Translations under genes and position numbers: made by a program
Notes under the pieces: generated by a model
Databases searched by the model: none
What the model saw: the letters and a program-made list of their open reading frames with translations, nothing else
Told to the model about the DNA's origin: nothing
Assembly (NCBI GenBank): GCA_008508345.1
Contig: QNGE01000864.1
Location: forward strand, 150,948-214,947
Length of the DNA: 64,000 bases
Origin: Paragonimus westermani
Taxonomy: Eukaryota; Platyhelminthes; Trematoda; Plagiorchiida; Troglotrematidae
Reading direction: 5' to 3'
In this document: positions 36,416-49,435 of the stretch, piece by piece
Layout: each line of letters begins with the position of its first letter
How positions within the stretch are numbered: the stretch's first letter is position 1

Positions 36416-38083
36416 CAGCCTTCAGTCTCCTTGGCCCTTGCTTAGATCTAGAATTCGAATTAATATAGGTGCGTTCAGCGTTCGCACTGCAAAACAGGTA
36501 GGTCAACAGGCTGCCCTCGCACGAACGTTAGACTCGTTGAATGTCCATGTCTGCTACATTTCAGAAGCTAAGATCCAGGTCAGTGTTCAGCTTATCGAGC
36601 TAGCGGCACCTTCATCGTCCATTCGACACGGGTGACTTCATGGCCACCGTAATCGGTCATGCAGAAGTAGGTTTAGCCCTCAGCACGACGACAGCATCCA
36701 CATTGCTGGACTACAATTCCTGTTAACAGTAGACTTTGTATCGTCCGCTTGATAGGTTTTGCTGAGGCCAACTCGAGAGACAAAATCTCCAGAGATCTTT
36801 TCATTGTCTGTTTATGCTCCAACCGACTGGAGTGACATTGGTGCTAAGGAAGCCCTTTCATCGGACCTGGAAGCTGTCCTTCGATCTGATATGGCCATTC
36901 AGACCGAAGATATAAACGCCCGTATCGGCCGTTTGGTGAGGCGAGTCTCATGTAGGTGACAGGTTTGGGATAGTATCACATCGCTCGGATAATGGCCAGT
37001 GGCTGTTGCAACTGTGCGCTGAGCATGAGCTGCGTTTAGCCAGCAATGGTCTTACACATCGCGTGTGTCATTATTATACTTGGTCTGACTGCACTAATCG
37101 AATCAGACTTGGTCTCAAATAGACTACATGGCTGTCAGTTGTAGGTGGCATGGCTCAACCCAGGACTATCGTTCTTATCTGAGTACGTACCTGGATTCAG
37201 ACCATGCGTTGGTACGCCGCCATTTTGTTCTCACTTTTGCTGGGTAAAGACTCCAATGACAATAATGGCTGGATGCTGAGAAACGGCTACGCCGCCAGCA
37301 AAGCATCAGTACTATCCTACCTTAGAAAACAGACTTAGCAGCTCTCATTCCGAAGACCCTAATAGGTACTATACCCAAATCGCACAAGTCATTCATGAAG
37401 CAGGTAGTGTAACATGTGGCACGGTGGCCAGTGGGCTGAACAAACATCGGATCTCACAGAAATCCCTGGAGTTGTTAGACGCCAAACGGAACATTCCTCT
37501 TGGCGACTCATATAACATGTTTGGGAGGGGTACCTGTAAGAGTCTGAAGCGTAGCCTGATTGTGGGTCGTGAGGCTTGGTTAGTGGAGAAAGTGCTTTTC
37601 CTTCAGGACACAATGGTGGACTTTTCAAGCTTGTCCGTGCCACTCGTTCCAGGCAACCGTCTCTCAGTGAAGCTACCAGCGAGGCAGATACGCGCATTCA
37701 AAATGAGTCCAGGAGGTTAGAGCTCTGGGTGAAACACCTTGAGCGTCGATTTGGCTAGCCTCCAGCTTCTACTGTGCTACCGCCACAAACTTGTAATGCA
37801 GATTACTAGTCAGCAGATGTAAGGCCACCCAGTAAAACTGACGTCCGCAGTTGCATTTCGATTCTCAAACGTAATAGGGATGTTGGTCCGGATGACCTCG
37901 TGCCGGCAATCTTCATGGAATGCTGGGAGGCGTTACTGAGAGCATTGACTCAGTTGTTTCAACTTATGTGGACGATGGAAGTCATTCCTACTTGTTCGAC
38001 AACGGTTTCCACACCCAGGAAAGGTGTCCGGAGCTCCCACAAAAACCAGCGGGAAATTAGCTTGATCCCAGTCATTACTAGGG
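36416..38083 (+). mobile_element. RTE-type retrotransposon, 5' half (endonuclease to RT start)
   Basis: Plus-strand pieces in order: endonuclease start INIGAFSVRT..VGQQAALARTL with VCYISEAKIQ (about 36447-36600); EIFSLSVYAPTDWSD and MAIQTEDINARIGR (36790-36950), the latter equivalent to the GDxNAxxG motif with Asp lost; a YLDSDHALVRRHFV histidine motif (about 37190); linker; and the RT start DDLVPAIFMECWEAL..EISLIPVITR (about 37890-38080). Stops and frameshifts break it. It stops abruptly at RT block 1 where a minus-strand RTE half begins. Confidence 0.75.
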
Positions 38084-39560
38084 TTCATCAAAATCAGAGG
38101 CAGCAATACAAAAGCGCCTCTCGCTTGTGCTCAACTGCCACATGGCTGTGAGTGGAGAAAACAAGTCCTAGCCAAGAAGAGGGGAGAAGTGGGCCCAAAT
38201 GTGGCAACTGCTGCGTCCATAATGAATACTAGTGTGTCTACACATTGCATCAGGAAGACAGTTTCTCTACGGCTTTCACTGCACTTACTTCACAGGAAAC
38301 CCGGTCAAACAACGGCAACGTTCACGCCACTGACCCCGGTTAGCAGCCATCTCAACTGACGTCTCTGGCCACCGACTGCCAGTGGCTAGGTACCCAGCCT
38401 GGGAGACGAACGCGATCTGCAGTGACCAAACTCGTCGTGAACGATTTCATTTCCTTAAACCGGGTTATCGTCTGTTCACCTCGCAACTTATGCCAGTCGG
38501 CCGCAGCGTCCGCGAGGAGTGTTCGGTGCGGTGGACGACTGATTAGCTGGCGTTCTCCGTACATGGCCTAACCATCTAAGTCTGTGCAAATGTAAGGATT
38601 GATAACCATTACCGAATGCCCGCTTCCTAATTCATTCGTTGTTTACCAGCTGATGCTACCCGATGCGAGCAAATGAACTCAGATATCGATGGTCAAATAC
38701 CTGATGACGGTTGACGTCTTCTACCCTCAGCGGTCAATTTTTGTCACCGTAAAGTAACACAGCCCGCACTGTCGCCTTATGTACGTGACTACTAAGTCCC
38801 ACAGAGGTACCACTCTGTCGCCAGAGATGTCCTACACTAGCGAATACTGCCCTAGCCTTAGAGATACGCGATTCCGTTCCGCTCCCTACACCTCCCTTGC
38901 CGCTGATGTACCTTCCAAAGTATACAAACCGGTCAACATCCTCCATGACTTCATTATCTAACAATAGGTCTGCATTCTCACAGCACTCTTACAGAAACAC
39001 TTCAAATTTCGAGACTACAAAGCGCATTCCGAGGCATGTAGCGGAACGCGAAATAGAGATTAGCGTTGTTTGTGCCACCTGGAAAGTGTAAAACAGCAAC
39101 ACCTTGTCGTCAGCAAAACCAAGATTAGTTAGTCTTCCATCAAGTAGGAGGTCCACACCAGCATCTTGTGAGTGAGTCCATGACGAAATTAAGCAAAAAT
39201 GGTGAAAATGGACAACCTTGGCGTACGCCTCTGCTGGTGTTGAAATTGTCAGACAATTCACCGTAAACCCTAACCTGAGATGAAGTATGAGGATAAAGCG
39301 CCGACAGTATGTCTATATACTTGATGGGCGCACCTCTGCGTTCGAGTGACTCCAAAAGTATGGATCGGTCCACTGAATCGACCGTACATTTATAGTCCAC
39401 ACGGACGGTGGTTGTTGTCCGGTGGCACCTATGATGCTGTTGCAGAATCTGGCGAAGAGTGAAAACCTGATCAGCATGTCGTTGTCCGGGACGAAACCTT
39501 GCCTGTTCCTCCCTACTGTTTGTCACACCAGCTAGAATTGACCAAGTATAATGGATGCAG
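38084..39560 (-). mobile_element. RTE-type retrotransposon, 3' half (RT block 2 to 3' tail), inverted
   Basis: Minus-strand pieces in order: ILAGVTNSREEQARFRPGQ (RT block 2), VDYKCTVDSVDRS (first catalytic Asp), GVRQGCPFSPFLLNFV, LGFADDKVLLF (FADD), FVYFGRYISGKGG, SRPPHRTLLADAAADW and RLPGWVPSHW (C-terminus), then a 3' UTR and end near 38090 with TATTGCTGCCTCTG and a short TTTTGATGA tail. Four frame breaks make it a pseudogene. It begins about where the neighbouring plus-strand half ends within RT. Confidence 0.78.
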
Positions 39561-40456
39561 AATCGTCAACAAGTGACGGTCGTTCTGATTATGTTAATGA
39601 TCACTACGTCGCAAGGTAACTCTTGATCACCAGCCACGATTGCTGTTGCTACGCATGCTAAACCCAGTGATCCAAACGTTCTGACTGTAGTTGTTAACAG
39701 CTGACTGAAAAAATCGGATATATAAGTACTAAAGCCTTCGAAGCCACTAACTGCCACAGTATGTCTGAAACTGTACGTCCAACACCACTATCTGGCCTAG
39801 TTTCACCAACACTGATCACAAGGTGGTAGTTAACAATTCGTCAGCATCCGTGAACAGAGTATTTTGGACACGGTAACAAGAATGCAAATCATAATGCCAT
39901 ACCCAACGTAGGTCTAACAAAAACAGTGGCTTTCCTATTTTACAAACAAATAGACTTATTGATGAAGAATGTGAGATTTGTCAACTTGAAGCCAGTGATA
40001 CTAACAATAACCGACAACTATGAAGCCGAGATAGGTGTGAGTCTAATGGACATACGAATCAACGATTCACGCGGCCTTACCGCACCTTTTTATCACCTTC
40101 GATTTTTATTTTACAAAAACGTATACAATACAGACTGGTGAGTGCAGATCAGAAAGTACACAAGGCGTTCGAGTTACGTAAAGAAGAAGATGACAACGAT
40201 GAGGTCGGTAGGCACTGCTGGCATAACATCAGACTACTTAAACCTAGAAAATCTAAACATGCATGATGGTCGGTGCTCAAACATCAAAAGCCGTTACGCT
40301 AGTGGTTCGAATCTCTCTTGTACCACCAATCCGGTCTCCGAAGAACTGTGAGAAATTTTGCTCTACTACCACCGCCAACTTTAACAAACCATTGAAAACC
40401 AGTGAAAAGCACATAATGGAGCTGAGTATAAAGCCTGTAGTGCTAACTTAAACAGT
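39561..40456. other. No gene recognised
   Basis: Short frames only. A GGTTCGAATC B-box-like string at about 40303-40313 has no A box or tRNA fold around it. Confidence 0.4.
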
Positions 40457-40640
40457 CATCATCATCATCATCATCATAGACAGCAATACATCAGTGGTTA
40501 ACACTAATGCTTAACTGCCACACAACCATGAAGAAAAAGCAATCCCTATATAGAAAGAGAGAAGGAAAAAGAAGGGGACGGGAAGGGACCTAACTACTGA
40601 AAATGACTACGTCCCTATTCAAACATNCTGCAGTGAATTT
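40457..40640 (-). mobile_element. RTE 3'-end fragment with (CAT)7 tail
   Basis: On the minus strand, a 3' UTR segment shared with 44250-44410 and 38090-38210 (GTGGCAGTTAAGCATTAG..TATTGCTGTC) ends in (ATG)n, seen as (CAT)7 at 40457-40477. An N at 40627 marks its upstream edge. Confidence 0.65.
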
Positions 40641-42359
40641 ATGTAATCGCTAAACCATCTTATTTCACTGCGATTACTAAATCTGCCGTTCCCAGAGTGT
40701 TTGAGCTTATTGCCGTCCCAGATCCTCAAAAGCAAATCGATCGGTTAGCTCACTGAACTAGGTAAACAATAAAAACCATAACGGCGAGAACGAACACATT
40801 TAACGGAACTCAAATAAAGCCACATACATTCCCAAAGGCCAATATGAAAGCTAGACTTGGGCTGAATACAAACCAAAAGAAATATTACATGACCGCATTC
40901 AGACATATGACACTCTTCGGTTTAATTTCCACTACCGTCTCATTATGTTCTCGCATCGTCTATGTTGCAAAACACTATGCCAGATCAAGCGGCGAGGTCA
41001 CAAAATATTGAGGCAATGCTGGATTATTTTGGGGATAAAAGCCTACTAAGTACCCAGGAGCGCACCTCATCGCTGTCGACAGTAACACACAGATGGCTGA
41101 TACTGATACTCGAATATCCTACAGCCAAAGAACAGAAAGCTTTAGTTAATACAGCTGTTTACGCTTTGCAAGCGATTTACCAAGTTGCTATTAAGATTAG
41201 GGTAGTGGCCGGAGAGGGCACTTTCTTCACGGATTCCATTGCTGAGATTCAGTAAGTGTCCTTCATTCACAGATAGCTTGGATGCAGAATTATGGTTGTA
41301 TGTGTGTTGAAATGTATGTGGCTGAGAACACTTACATGGACAGAGGATCCAGATTCTTAATCAAAGCCCCAAGCACACGAGAGCAGTAAACTAGAACCAG
41401 TGTGTACGGTTTCAAAACGAGAGGTTGCTCTCATTTTAAACTATGAAAACCCCTCCGTTAAACGTTAGGTACCAATGTATCAAATGAATTAACACACTGA
41501 AGCACGACAATGTTTGTGGCATGTATTTGCAATTTCCGATTCAAAGAGAACCCAGTCAAACAATGACAACAGGTATACCATAGATATCGGCTATTACGAG
41601 TCAACTCCCTGACGGTGCGAATAAAGGGATTTCTGCCAACTCCTTCACCAGGCAATATGGAACACACGCGCGATTGGCTGCACAGTTAGATTGAGAAGAT
41701 ATTCATCAGAATGGTCACGAACCCGTATCAAGAAATGAGCCGAAAAAGATCAAATTGATGGCAGGTAAAGACCTCATTTCAGGGAACTAAAGAGAGTTCA
41801 AGTTAAACCATTCGAATGGTTTAACAACGCTCTGAGTGACACTAAAAAATACTTCGAGGAAGTCAATCGAATGACCAAAGAGACAGGCGATTGTGACCGT
41901 ATTTCAATAAAACATCTGCACGACCTCGCTCGTAACCGGGAATACAAAAATGTGCAGGAAAAATGAGAGAGAGTTCTTGTACTGCGGAAGATCAGATTGT
42001 GTGATCACATCTCGTGTTTTTAAGCGGCGCACGCCTTGTAGTCTTCGTAAGGGGAACCCTATTAACAGCCTTCTTGTGTCGAGAACGCTTCTAGATATAA
42101 AAGCCGCCGATCACAGCTGCAGTCGAGGTGAACAGTCGATAACCTTTATAGCAAACATTTCGGGGGTGGTTTTTAAAATCACCTAGGTGACCGCAGGAAC
42201 GAAGGATCAGAAAAGGTGGACAGAGTACCCTAGATTATCGGATACAACCCGAAGGACGTACGAACTGACGTCGGTGACTCAGTTCCGGCAAACAAGAAAA
42301 CGTAGGAATAACCCCGCGGCGTACCCATAAGGAACTGAAATGAGGCTCCTATCTTTTAA
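40641..42359. other. No gene recognised; one weak plus-strand frame
   Basis: A 97-codon plus frame at 40962-41255 (KEQKALVNTAVYALQAIYQV) ends at a GTAAGT donor-like site but lacks a good acceptor and any family motif. A shorter frame near 41810-41970 (KYFEEVNRMTKETGD) is also unassigned. Confidence 0.3.
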
Positions 42360-43020
42360 ACCAAGGTGATAACTGCTGACAGGACATCCGTGGCGACAGA
42401 GAGGTGTCTCCCCGAATGTTGATGATCGCATACAGCAGACGATAAGTAAAGGAATGTGAAAGCCACATTACTTTAGGGTTGCGAAACTTGGTTACTCAAA
42501 ACAGCGGGCGAATGGCTTCCACAACTATTCAATCATCGGTGTTTGAGGTGGACTTCCCGCATCGGGGGCACCAGGAAGCTGACATTTAGTAGCGAGTAGC
42601 GGGTAAGTTCATTCGCTCTGATGATGATGGCAGTGATGAAGTTCATTCGTTCAGTATATAGGTACTCACAGACCTAGATTGTCAGGCCGGGTAGTGATGA
42701 TGCTAGCTAACTCCGCGACGTTGCGAACGGCTGGCGTAAGTTGAGGTGAACAGTTGACGTCCTGTAGGACGAGTTCATTTGTGAGTTCGGATCCCACAAC
42801 CCGCAGAACCTGTTGCCAGAGATATTAGGAGACGCCGGTTAATCGGCTTCGGTGGTGTGAATGCTGCCGCTTTTTACCTAAGTTGTCTGTAAAGTAAGTG
42901 CAAGTAATGACGCAGAGCAATGAAAGCGCAAGACAGCCACCTTGTTGATGGCGCCTAACTCACACTTAAAGCTGCGCGGTTTGATTGTAAGTTGTAGGCA
43001 TCTTGATGCTAGGTGTCTGA
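42360..43020 (+). mobile_element. RTE-type C-terminus and 3' UTR fragment
   Basis: Plus-strand pieces WRQRGVSPRM (about 42390) and CETWLL (about 42485), then NHRCLRWTSRIG, are the RTE region after the RT core (usually YGSETWxL..FDHRCLRSIARIGW). They are followed by 3' UTR sequence shared with 14460-14670. Frames are broken. It stops just before the (TA)n at 43109. Confidence 0.65.
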
Positions 43021-43108
43021 GCTGAGACAGGTAACCTTTTCACCAATAACCACAAGAGACGTATCGCAAAATGCTAACATTTCGCTTGCTTTCCTCAGTC
43101 AAAAGCGT

Positions 43109-43145
<37 letters not shown>

Positions 43146-44234
43146 GGAAGTTAATCTTTCTCCTCAGCTGTACAATGGCCACGCGCTCATGTGAACTATT
43201 AAATTATTGCTGCAGTGATGTTTTCATTTGGCTAGGTGAAGCCCTTGATCCTGTCAACATATATCCTCTGTCATACAGAACGCACTTAGGATGCTGGGAG
43301 TCCGATCCACATTCAAATCACTTCAAACAGACGCTGGAAAACGTCCACCTTTGAGAAACGAACCTTATACTTCGTTTACATACCTGTGAGCCAGATTTAC
43401 AAAGCACAGACTTCGAAGGACTCCAAACCACCCCTCTCGTTAGTACGATAAACAGAAAATTATCGTGCTCACATATTCAACGGAACACCCTCCAATAAAC
43501 ATTTGGACTCTGCTTTACAAAACATCAATTACCGGAAGTGTCGGGTGTTTGATCCACAACGCATCAACTTAATCGTGCCCTTCATTACAACTTGACGTTG
43601 TCCAAAAGTCCCCATCCGTGGCTTTACTAAAACATGCTGCCGCCTTTCTCTTTGGCACAGACCGACTTTACCAACGGCAAGTGATAACATTAGCACTCGT
43701 TGGGATCAGCAACTACAGTATCGGGGGGGGGGGTCACAGCAGTCAATCTAAACATTTGTCGGAGCATCCAACTCTCCTCAACTTCAATACTTAGACACAG
43801 CGACCAGCAAGTCGCTTAATCTGGGAAAGTTGACATTTGTTCGTAAGTAAAGATGTACGATCAGAACTGCAACGCCGTAGTGACGTACGGATATCTACTG
43901 GCAGACTCACTACATGAATTACACCTAATGTCAACGACGGAAATGAAACGATAACTAATGTACAATACAAATACACCAATTGTATTCCAGGTAATGAGGA
44001 TCGGTTAAAGTAGTAAAAGGCCTCACCAGTAAATGGCCTCGTTGACTATAAATGGTACACAACCAAAATAGGCCAAGCAAAGTCTTGTTGATATTTTACA
44101 CACAGTATGCAACACACGTGGTAATCCAAGTTAGGGATTTGAACAGAGTTCAACAGAACAACGGCTGACGAACGCAGCGTGGGTGGCCGAACACCACCCT
44201 GATATGGTAAACCTTTACAAAACACCATCGATCA
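43021..44234. other. No gene recognised; microsatellite and homopolymer
   Basis: (TA)n at 43109-43145 with one interruption, and a run of 11 G at 43723-43733. Nothing else recognised. Confidence 0.6.
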
Positions 44235-45205
44235 CCAGCCTCTACTGATAGGTCGTCATTATCGTCATTATAGAACAGCAATAAGTCAATCGTTCTCGCT
44301 TATGCTTAACTGCCATACAGGTATGAAGAAAAAAGCAGGTCCTGACCGGGAAAAAATAGGGGGTGAGAGGACCTGACTATTGTAAATGGCAACGTCTATA
44401 TTCAAACATTCAAAATCAAGATGCCTACACCTTGCAAACAAACCGGGTTATGAGTGAAAGTAAGGCGGCAACAGTAAGAGCTTCCTAACCTCATCTCCCT
44501 CCTGGCAGGTATTGACTTTCGACGCTTAACTTACCGAAAGGGCCTTTGTCGGCAAAACTATAAGAAATGTAGGAAAACCTGGGGCATCTGATTGGAATCT
44601 GACTGGGCGATTGCCTAAATTGTAAATGTCCACCATTTTGCTGGGCATTCAGGAGGTCCCCAGGAATGACCTAAAGTGACAGAAATGAATTGTCTAACCC
44701 ACTGAAAGAGTACTAAAAAGTGCACCGGCTCACAAACCAACCAGATATGCAAACATTTATCAGGAACAGGCGTGTAATTGGTCAAACATCTGTGCCACCT
44801 CTGACAGCGCATTCAACCATGGTAAAGCGTAGTTCTTCTGACACTCGTGGGATACCGGAAAACCATACAGAACGGGAGCCCGAAGTACCGACAGGCAATC
44901 CACCGAATGTGTGTCATATAGTGACCATTTGAACCACTTTCTTTAGTAGCTGCGTCTTCTTTTTTCATAGGCTGAGACCGACAAGCCGTTTAAGGTTGGA
45001 AACATCGACTACAAAAAGAGTTGAGAGAAGTTTTGAATGCAGCTCGCGTAGGTCGCTTTGATAGAACCCAACAAGGTAGAAACAGCCACTCACCACTTTG
45101 TTGGCGGTCACTAGAACTAGCTGCATCAGCTATTCCTGCGAAAAGTGTACGACTTGGCATGCGACGAGTTAAAATCCACAAAATGTTTGAGCCACACAAT
45201 CCTGT
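44235..45205 (-). mobile_element. RTE-type C-terminal and 3'-end fragment
   Basis: The minus strand carries RRMPSRTLFAGIADA at about 45160, equivalent to RLPHRALFAD in RTE proteins, then 3' UTR sequence (GGTTTGTTTGCAAGGTGTAGGCATCTTGAT near 44440, shared with 14600 and 49370) and an end with TATTGCTGTTCTATAATGACGATAATGACGA. Confidence 0.6.
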
Positions 45206-47224
45206 TAAACGCGCTTATTTCAAAAACTAGGGAAATCTCGACAGTTGATTACGAAGAGCTCTCGCAATTCCTGCTGCAACCTTACGGCACCTACTACTTC
45301 GAGAGTAACGTTACTGAGAAGAGGCACTGATTCGACTAGTTGGCATATTCTTCAGCATAAGGTAAATAACCGAAGGAAACCGTTGGACTATACAGCAGCT
45401 GACGTATGAAGTGAGCTGCCCAGAGGCGTCATAACTTCATTACTTATCTAGCTTTTACACACCGGGTGTGTAGTCGTTCACTGCACTTCCTCGGTCGACT
45501 CATTCTCAATCAGTTTAATAGACATGCAAAATAATAGTTCAAGCTGGCGCGTGGTCTTTAGTAGTGATGTTCAAAAACAAGACGTTATCAGGAAGCTACA
45601 TCGCCAGCGAGTCCTTCTTAGTGAACGTGCGGATACCGGAGAGGTCTCAGCATTAGAGAATTTGAGGAATAACATAAACCGTTCTTACTACCCTGTCTCC
45701 GAATCTGATGGAAACTAGTCGTTACAGTCATTTGAGAACAGTTGGATTTCAAAACAGATTCGAATTACTAGCCCCAAATACATCAAAAGATGATCATTTA
45801 TTCGGATGAATCGGTCCACTTCGAGCCTTCAAAGTGTGGTGCTGGTAAGAGGCTGGGGTAACACTGAACTGAATTGAGAATGTCGAGCAAATCAGTAGTC
45901 TGTACAGCTTCGTCTCACGAGGTAGCGGTATTCCAGGTGGGACGTCTGTGGAAACAGCTGAGGTGTGAGAAGTTTTAAGGATGTCCGATCAACAATTAAA
46001 AGGAAGGTACACAACGCACGTGTACGCTTGACCTTGTCCTAGGGGTTGGAAACCTTGTCTCTTCCGCGCAGGAGGTAACCTATTGACATTCGAACACCTC
46101 TGACTTCGTCAGTCAGCTTGCGTCAGATACGCTGATTGTGTGAGCAGCGCGACATTCCTTCAGGGTGATATTTGATGAATACAAAAGTTGACAACCACCA
46201 TATTCAGTTGGTAATTTAACATATTACACATAAGCAAGCCGGTTCGTAGTGAGTATAGTTGAAAAGGCATCTGAACGGAAAACCGTGAATTCCCCTAGCG
46301 TATGGGCATACTCAAACAGGAAACGGATCAAATATTTTCAAGAAATGAGTGAAAAACATCACATGTGCTGGCAGATAGTCCAACACTTACAAGCACGCGT
46401 AGTGCTTGCTGGTAATGTTACATCCGTCCCTATGTTACACAGAACTCCATTAAGCGGTTTGGTGATGCCTAACCGGCTTGCAAACTATTAACCATTCACT
46501 CACTTCAACGCGGTGCATTACATCGATCAGCAGGTACAACTATGTCAGACAGGTCAGAGAACAGTTAGGTGAAAAGCATTTACACTCATAGGGTTGTGTA
46601 CCGCAATATAGACCGTGTGAGGGGAACTTAGATACAATCCCACCAGTACACAGTAAAAACATTTTTAAGTGCGGCACTGCTGTCATCTGATTACGGAGGA
46701 AGGGCGTTAGAAAAAGTAGTCAAACAATAATCACCCCGACCGTTCAACCACTGACCGCCACCATCCGTTAAGAACCGTTCGGTATTACCCAAGAGCCTGA
46801 TGTAGCTTCCAATATATCCACTCCGCGCAGCAGCGATCGGAACCAAGTGCCGATGTATTGTTAACCGCGCCTTCGGGCTGAGCAAGCTTCTCATTGCTAA
46901 ATGGGCTAGATTCTTGGGTCAATGGCTTCAAGCAGAATCTCCCAAGAAAAACCTATCTTGTTGCTACGCAAGCCAAACGTTTTAGTCAGTCTTGGGGTAA
47001 AGTCTCCCATATAACACAGATGGTCAGAAAGTATCCGACGTTGTTCGTCCGACAGACATGCTTACTAGCGTTCTATTTTGCCGTAAGATTCGAAAACAAG
47101 GCCTATCCGTGACAAAGGTATCAAAAGACTTGCTACATTTGATCATTGTTATCTTTACCAATTACACCACAAATGGTAACGTCTCGTGAACAACGCGGAT
47201 GTTCGCCAGTGTGTATTTTGGAAC
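45206..47224. other. No gene recognised
   Basis: A 64-codon plus frame at 45524-45718 (KQDVIRKLHRQRVLLSER) is charged and protein-like but has no family match that I know. Nothing else stands out. Confidence 0.3.
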
Positions 47225-47450
47225 GTTTGGGGTACGCGGCCGACTGATCAGGTTGCAGAGTTTGCGATGCCTGAGTCAAGCACAGTACATACCAGCTGAG
47301 CGGTTCCCGCACCGAACATTACTTACTAGGATTTCCAACAGTTCGGTAAAAAAAAGTGCGATAGTCGAACGACGTGATTCCGTCGTTGAACACAATGGGT
47401 GGCTTTCGCTTATCCAGTTGAGGTTCTCTGTTCAATCAGAACGTTAACTT
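47225..47450 (+). pseudogene. RTE C-terminal scrap
   Basis: YIPAERFPHRTLLTRISN at about 47290-47340 parallels the HVLRMPxxRLPHRxLL region of RTE proteins; the rest is decayed. Confidence 0.5.
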
Positions 47451-49309
47451 GAAAGGCAATTCGCCATAGCAAAGTGCAGCAGTCGACGTCATACCTGCAT
47501 TAATAAAATCTATAGTTCTCGTTAGTTTTGGTTCGTCAAGTTTTATCATTTTTGACAAGCTCACTTCTTCTCGACGACTGCTGCGACAAGTAGCGGCTCA
47601 TGTCGTAGCACCTTTCGGCCAAGCCGTTATGAACGAATATCAGCAAAAACCTGTGGATGCAGCGGTAAAATAACCTCCTCAGAGAGTATCCAGCTTTTAA
47701 TCCTCATACCACAAGATATCCGTTGTCATGTGACATACTGGAGCAGGTGTAAGTCACCCAACTGTATTCAGGGAGGGTCAGAATAGCAAGAATTCGAATC
47801 GGTCACCTATTAGATGGAATCGGTGTCGTCAGGCCACAATGAGCAGTAGGAACTCAGTATGACCACTCAACAACACTTCCGCTGGAGTGGTAGCAGGACA
47901 CAATAGCAGGAGGTATGGGTGCTATAACTAAAACCGTCGGGCCACCCAAAATACGGTTAGATTAATTGTTAGCCCATACACCAAAAAGTGATTTCCGCCA
48001 TGCGCCGCATTGGTACAAAGGAGGGATGTTCTGAATCACTTGAGACCTAACCACCGTTTAAAATACTCAAACAGAGGCAACAGCTCTGAGGCATCTTACG
48101 TGGGTAGAGAAGTCCCTGACAAATAGAATATGCACAAAAGTCGGAGCCAGAGCAGATCAGAGGTAAGCATACTGTGAGGGTTTCACAGGATCGCGTTTCG
48201 GACTACCACTGTCCTAGATATTCAACGACTCCACGACATCTTCACGGTGTCCGTAAAACGTGAATGGGTAGTGGGAGAACGGTAGTTAAACCCCCTTGGG
48301 TTAGGTGTTTTATTAAATGGAAGTCGTTAACAGCGTGGTTAACTGCAAAACATGGTTGATGGAGGAACTTGATAGTTGTCAAAAATGGTAGAGAATCTAA
48401 GCTGACTGCAATGAACTAGGGTGGGACTTAATTTTAAGAGACTTGAGCGAACAAATCATGATTGATCTTAAAGATGGCAATCGGTGTCTGGATTTCACAC
48501 CAATGCTAGCATGTAAAGCGTACAGCAGGCTACGTCTGAAGTACGCACATGTAGCCAACTTCTCGAAAATAAGATCGAAGGAAGCTTGCAAAGGAATTTT
48601 ATTAGGTAACTTACAAGGATTGTAAACAGACATTGTGATCAGCGACCCTAAACACCGCAAAAGAGAAGGGAAAAGTAGTCCTATGGCAATATTCTGCATG
48701 CTTAAAATGTTCCCCGGTCTAGGAAGCAGCGGGTTTTCCGAAAAACAATTTTGAGAGTGAAGTTCCATAAGTCCAAGGTTCGAGCCTAACACTCCCTGAA
48801 AGCTAACACCACTGTTAAGTCAGTCGTTGAGGGCTGGAATAGATTGCTGTGAATGGTACTAGCGGCTAGCACAATGATTTAGTTGAGGTCAAACCTGGTT
48901 CAGTTAGAATAAGGTGTTTCCTCATACAACACAAAGAGAATCATACTAACGGTTTGCCCACCGAGAAAGAGTTGTCAGCATTGAAACACGCGAGTGACAC
49001 CAAGGTTAAGAGGGTAAGGATTGTCATTAAAGCGACCCCGACACAGTCCTGTGATAGTTCACCACCTAATTCACTGCCGTTTAACATCAGGTCTTACGTT
49101 TTTTGCACAGAGGCCACGATAAAGACAAAACATACAGCTCACAGGAACAATCTGATACAGAAATCACTCAATGGAAAATGTCAAGAGCCTTGCCAATCAC
49201 CAACCTGTGCAACAGTTGGCGGTCAGATGACAGTGCTCTGCATAAGCCTGAGCGTTTCTCAAATGGTTTAACTCGCGAAAAACAATCAAACTATTGGCTC
49301 AACTCCAAA
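47451..49309. other. No gene recognised
   Basis: Opposed frames near 48400-48790 have a donor-like GTAAC after 48605 on the plus strand but no family motif and no convincing acceptor. Confidence 0.35.
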
Positions 49310-49435
49310 ATCTACATCGCAGCTCTGTGGTCGTTGCTGATGACACCCCACCCTATCTGTAGCCTGCCCGTTCGTTTATAAGGTGTAGGCGTCCTGATGT
49401 TAAATGTTCGAGCATAGACAATCAAAGCTGCGCCT
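49310..49435 (+). repeat. RTE 3' UTR fragment
   Basis: GCCCGTTCGTTTATAAGGTGTAGGCGTCCTGATG matches the 3' UTR blocks at 14600, 42960 and (reversed) 44440. Confidence 0.55.

Noticed and set aside
40303..40313. GGTTCGAATC tRNA B-box-like string
   Set aside because: No A box at the proper distance and no cloverleaf; a chance match.
40457..40477. CRISPR-like or satellite array at (CAT)7
   Set aside because: A simple microsatellite at an RTE 3' end; no spaced repeats or spacers anywhere in the window.
40962..41255. Plus-strand 97-codon frame ending near a GTAAGT
   Set aside because: No good acceptor, no recognised domain, no partner exon.
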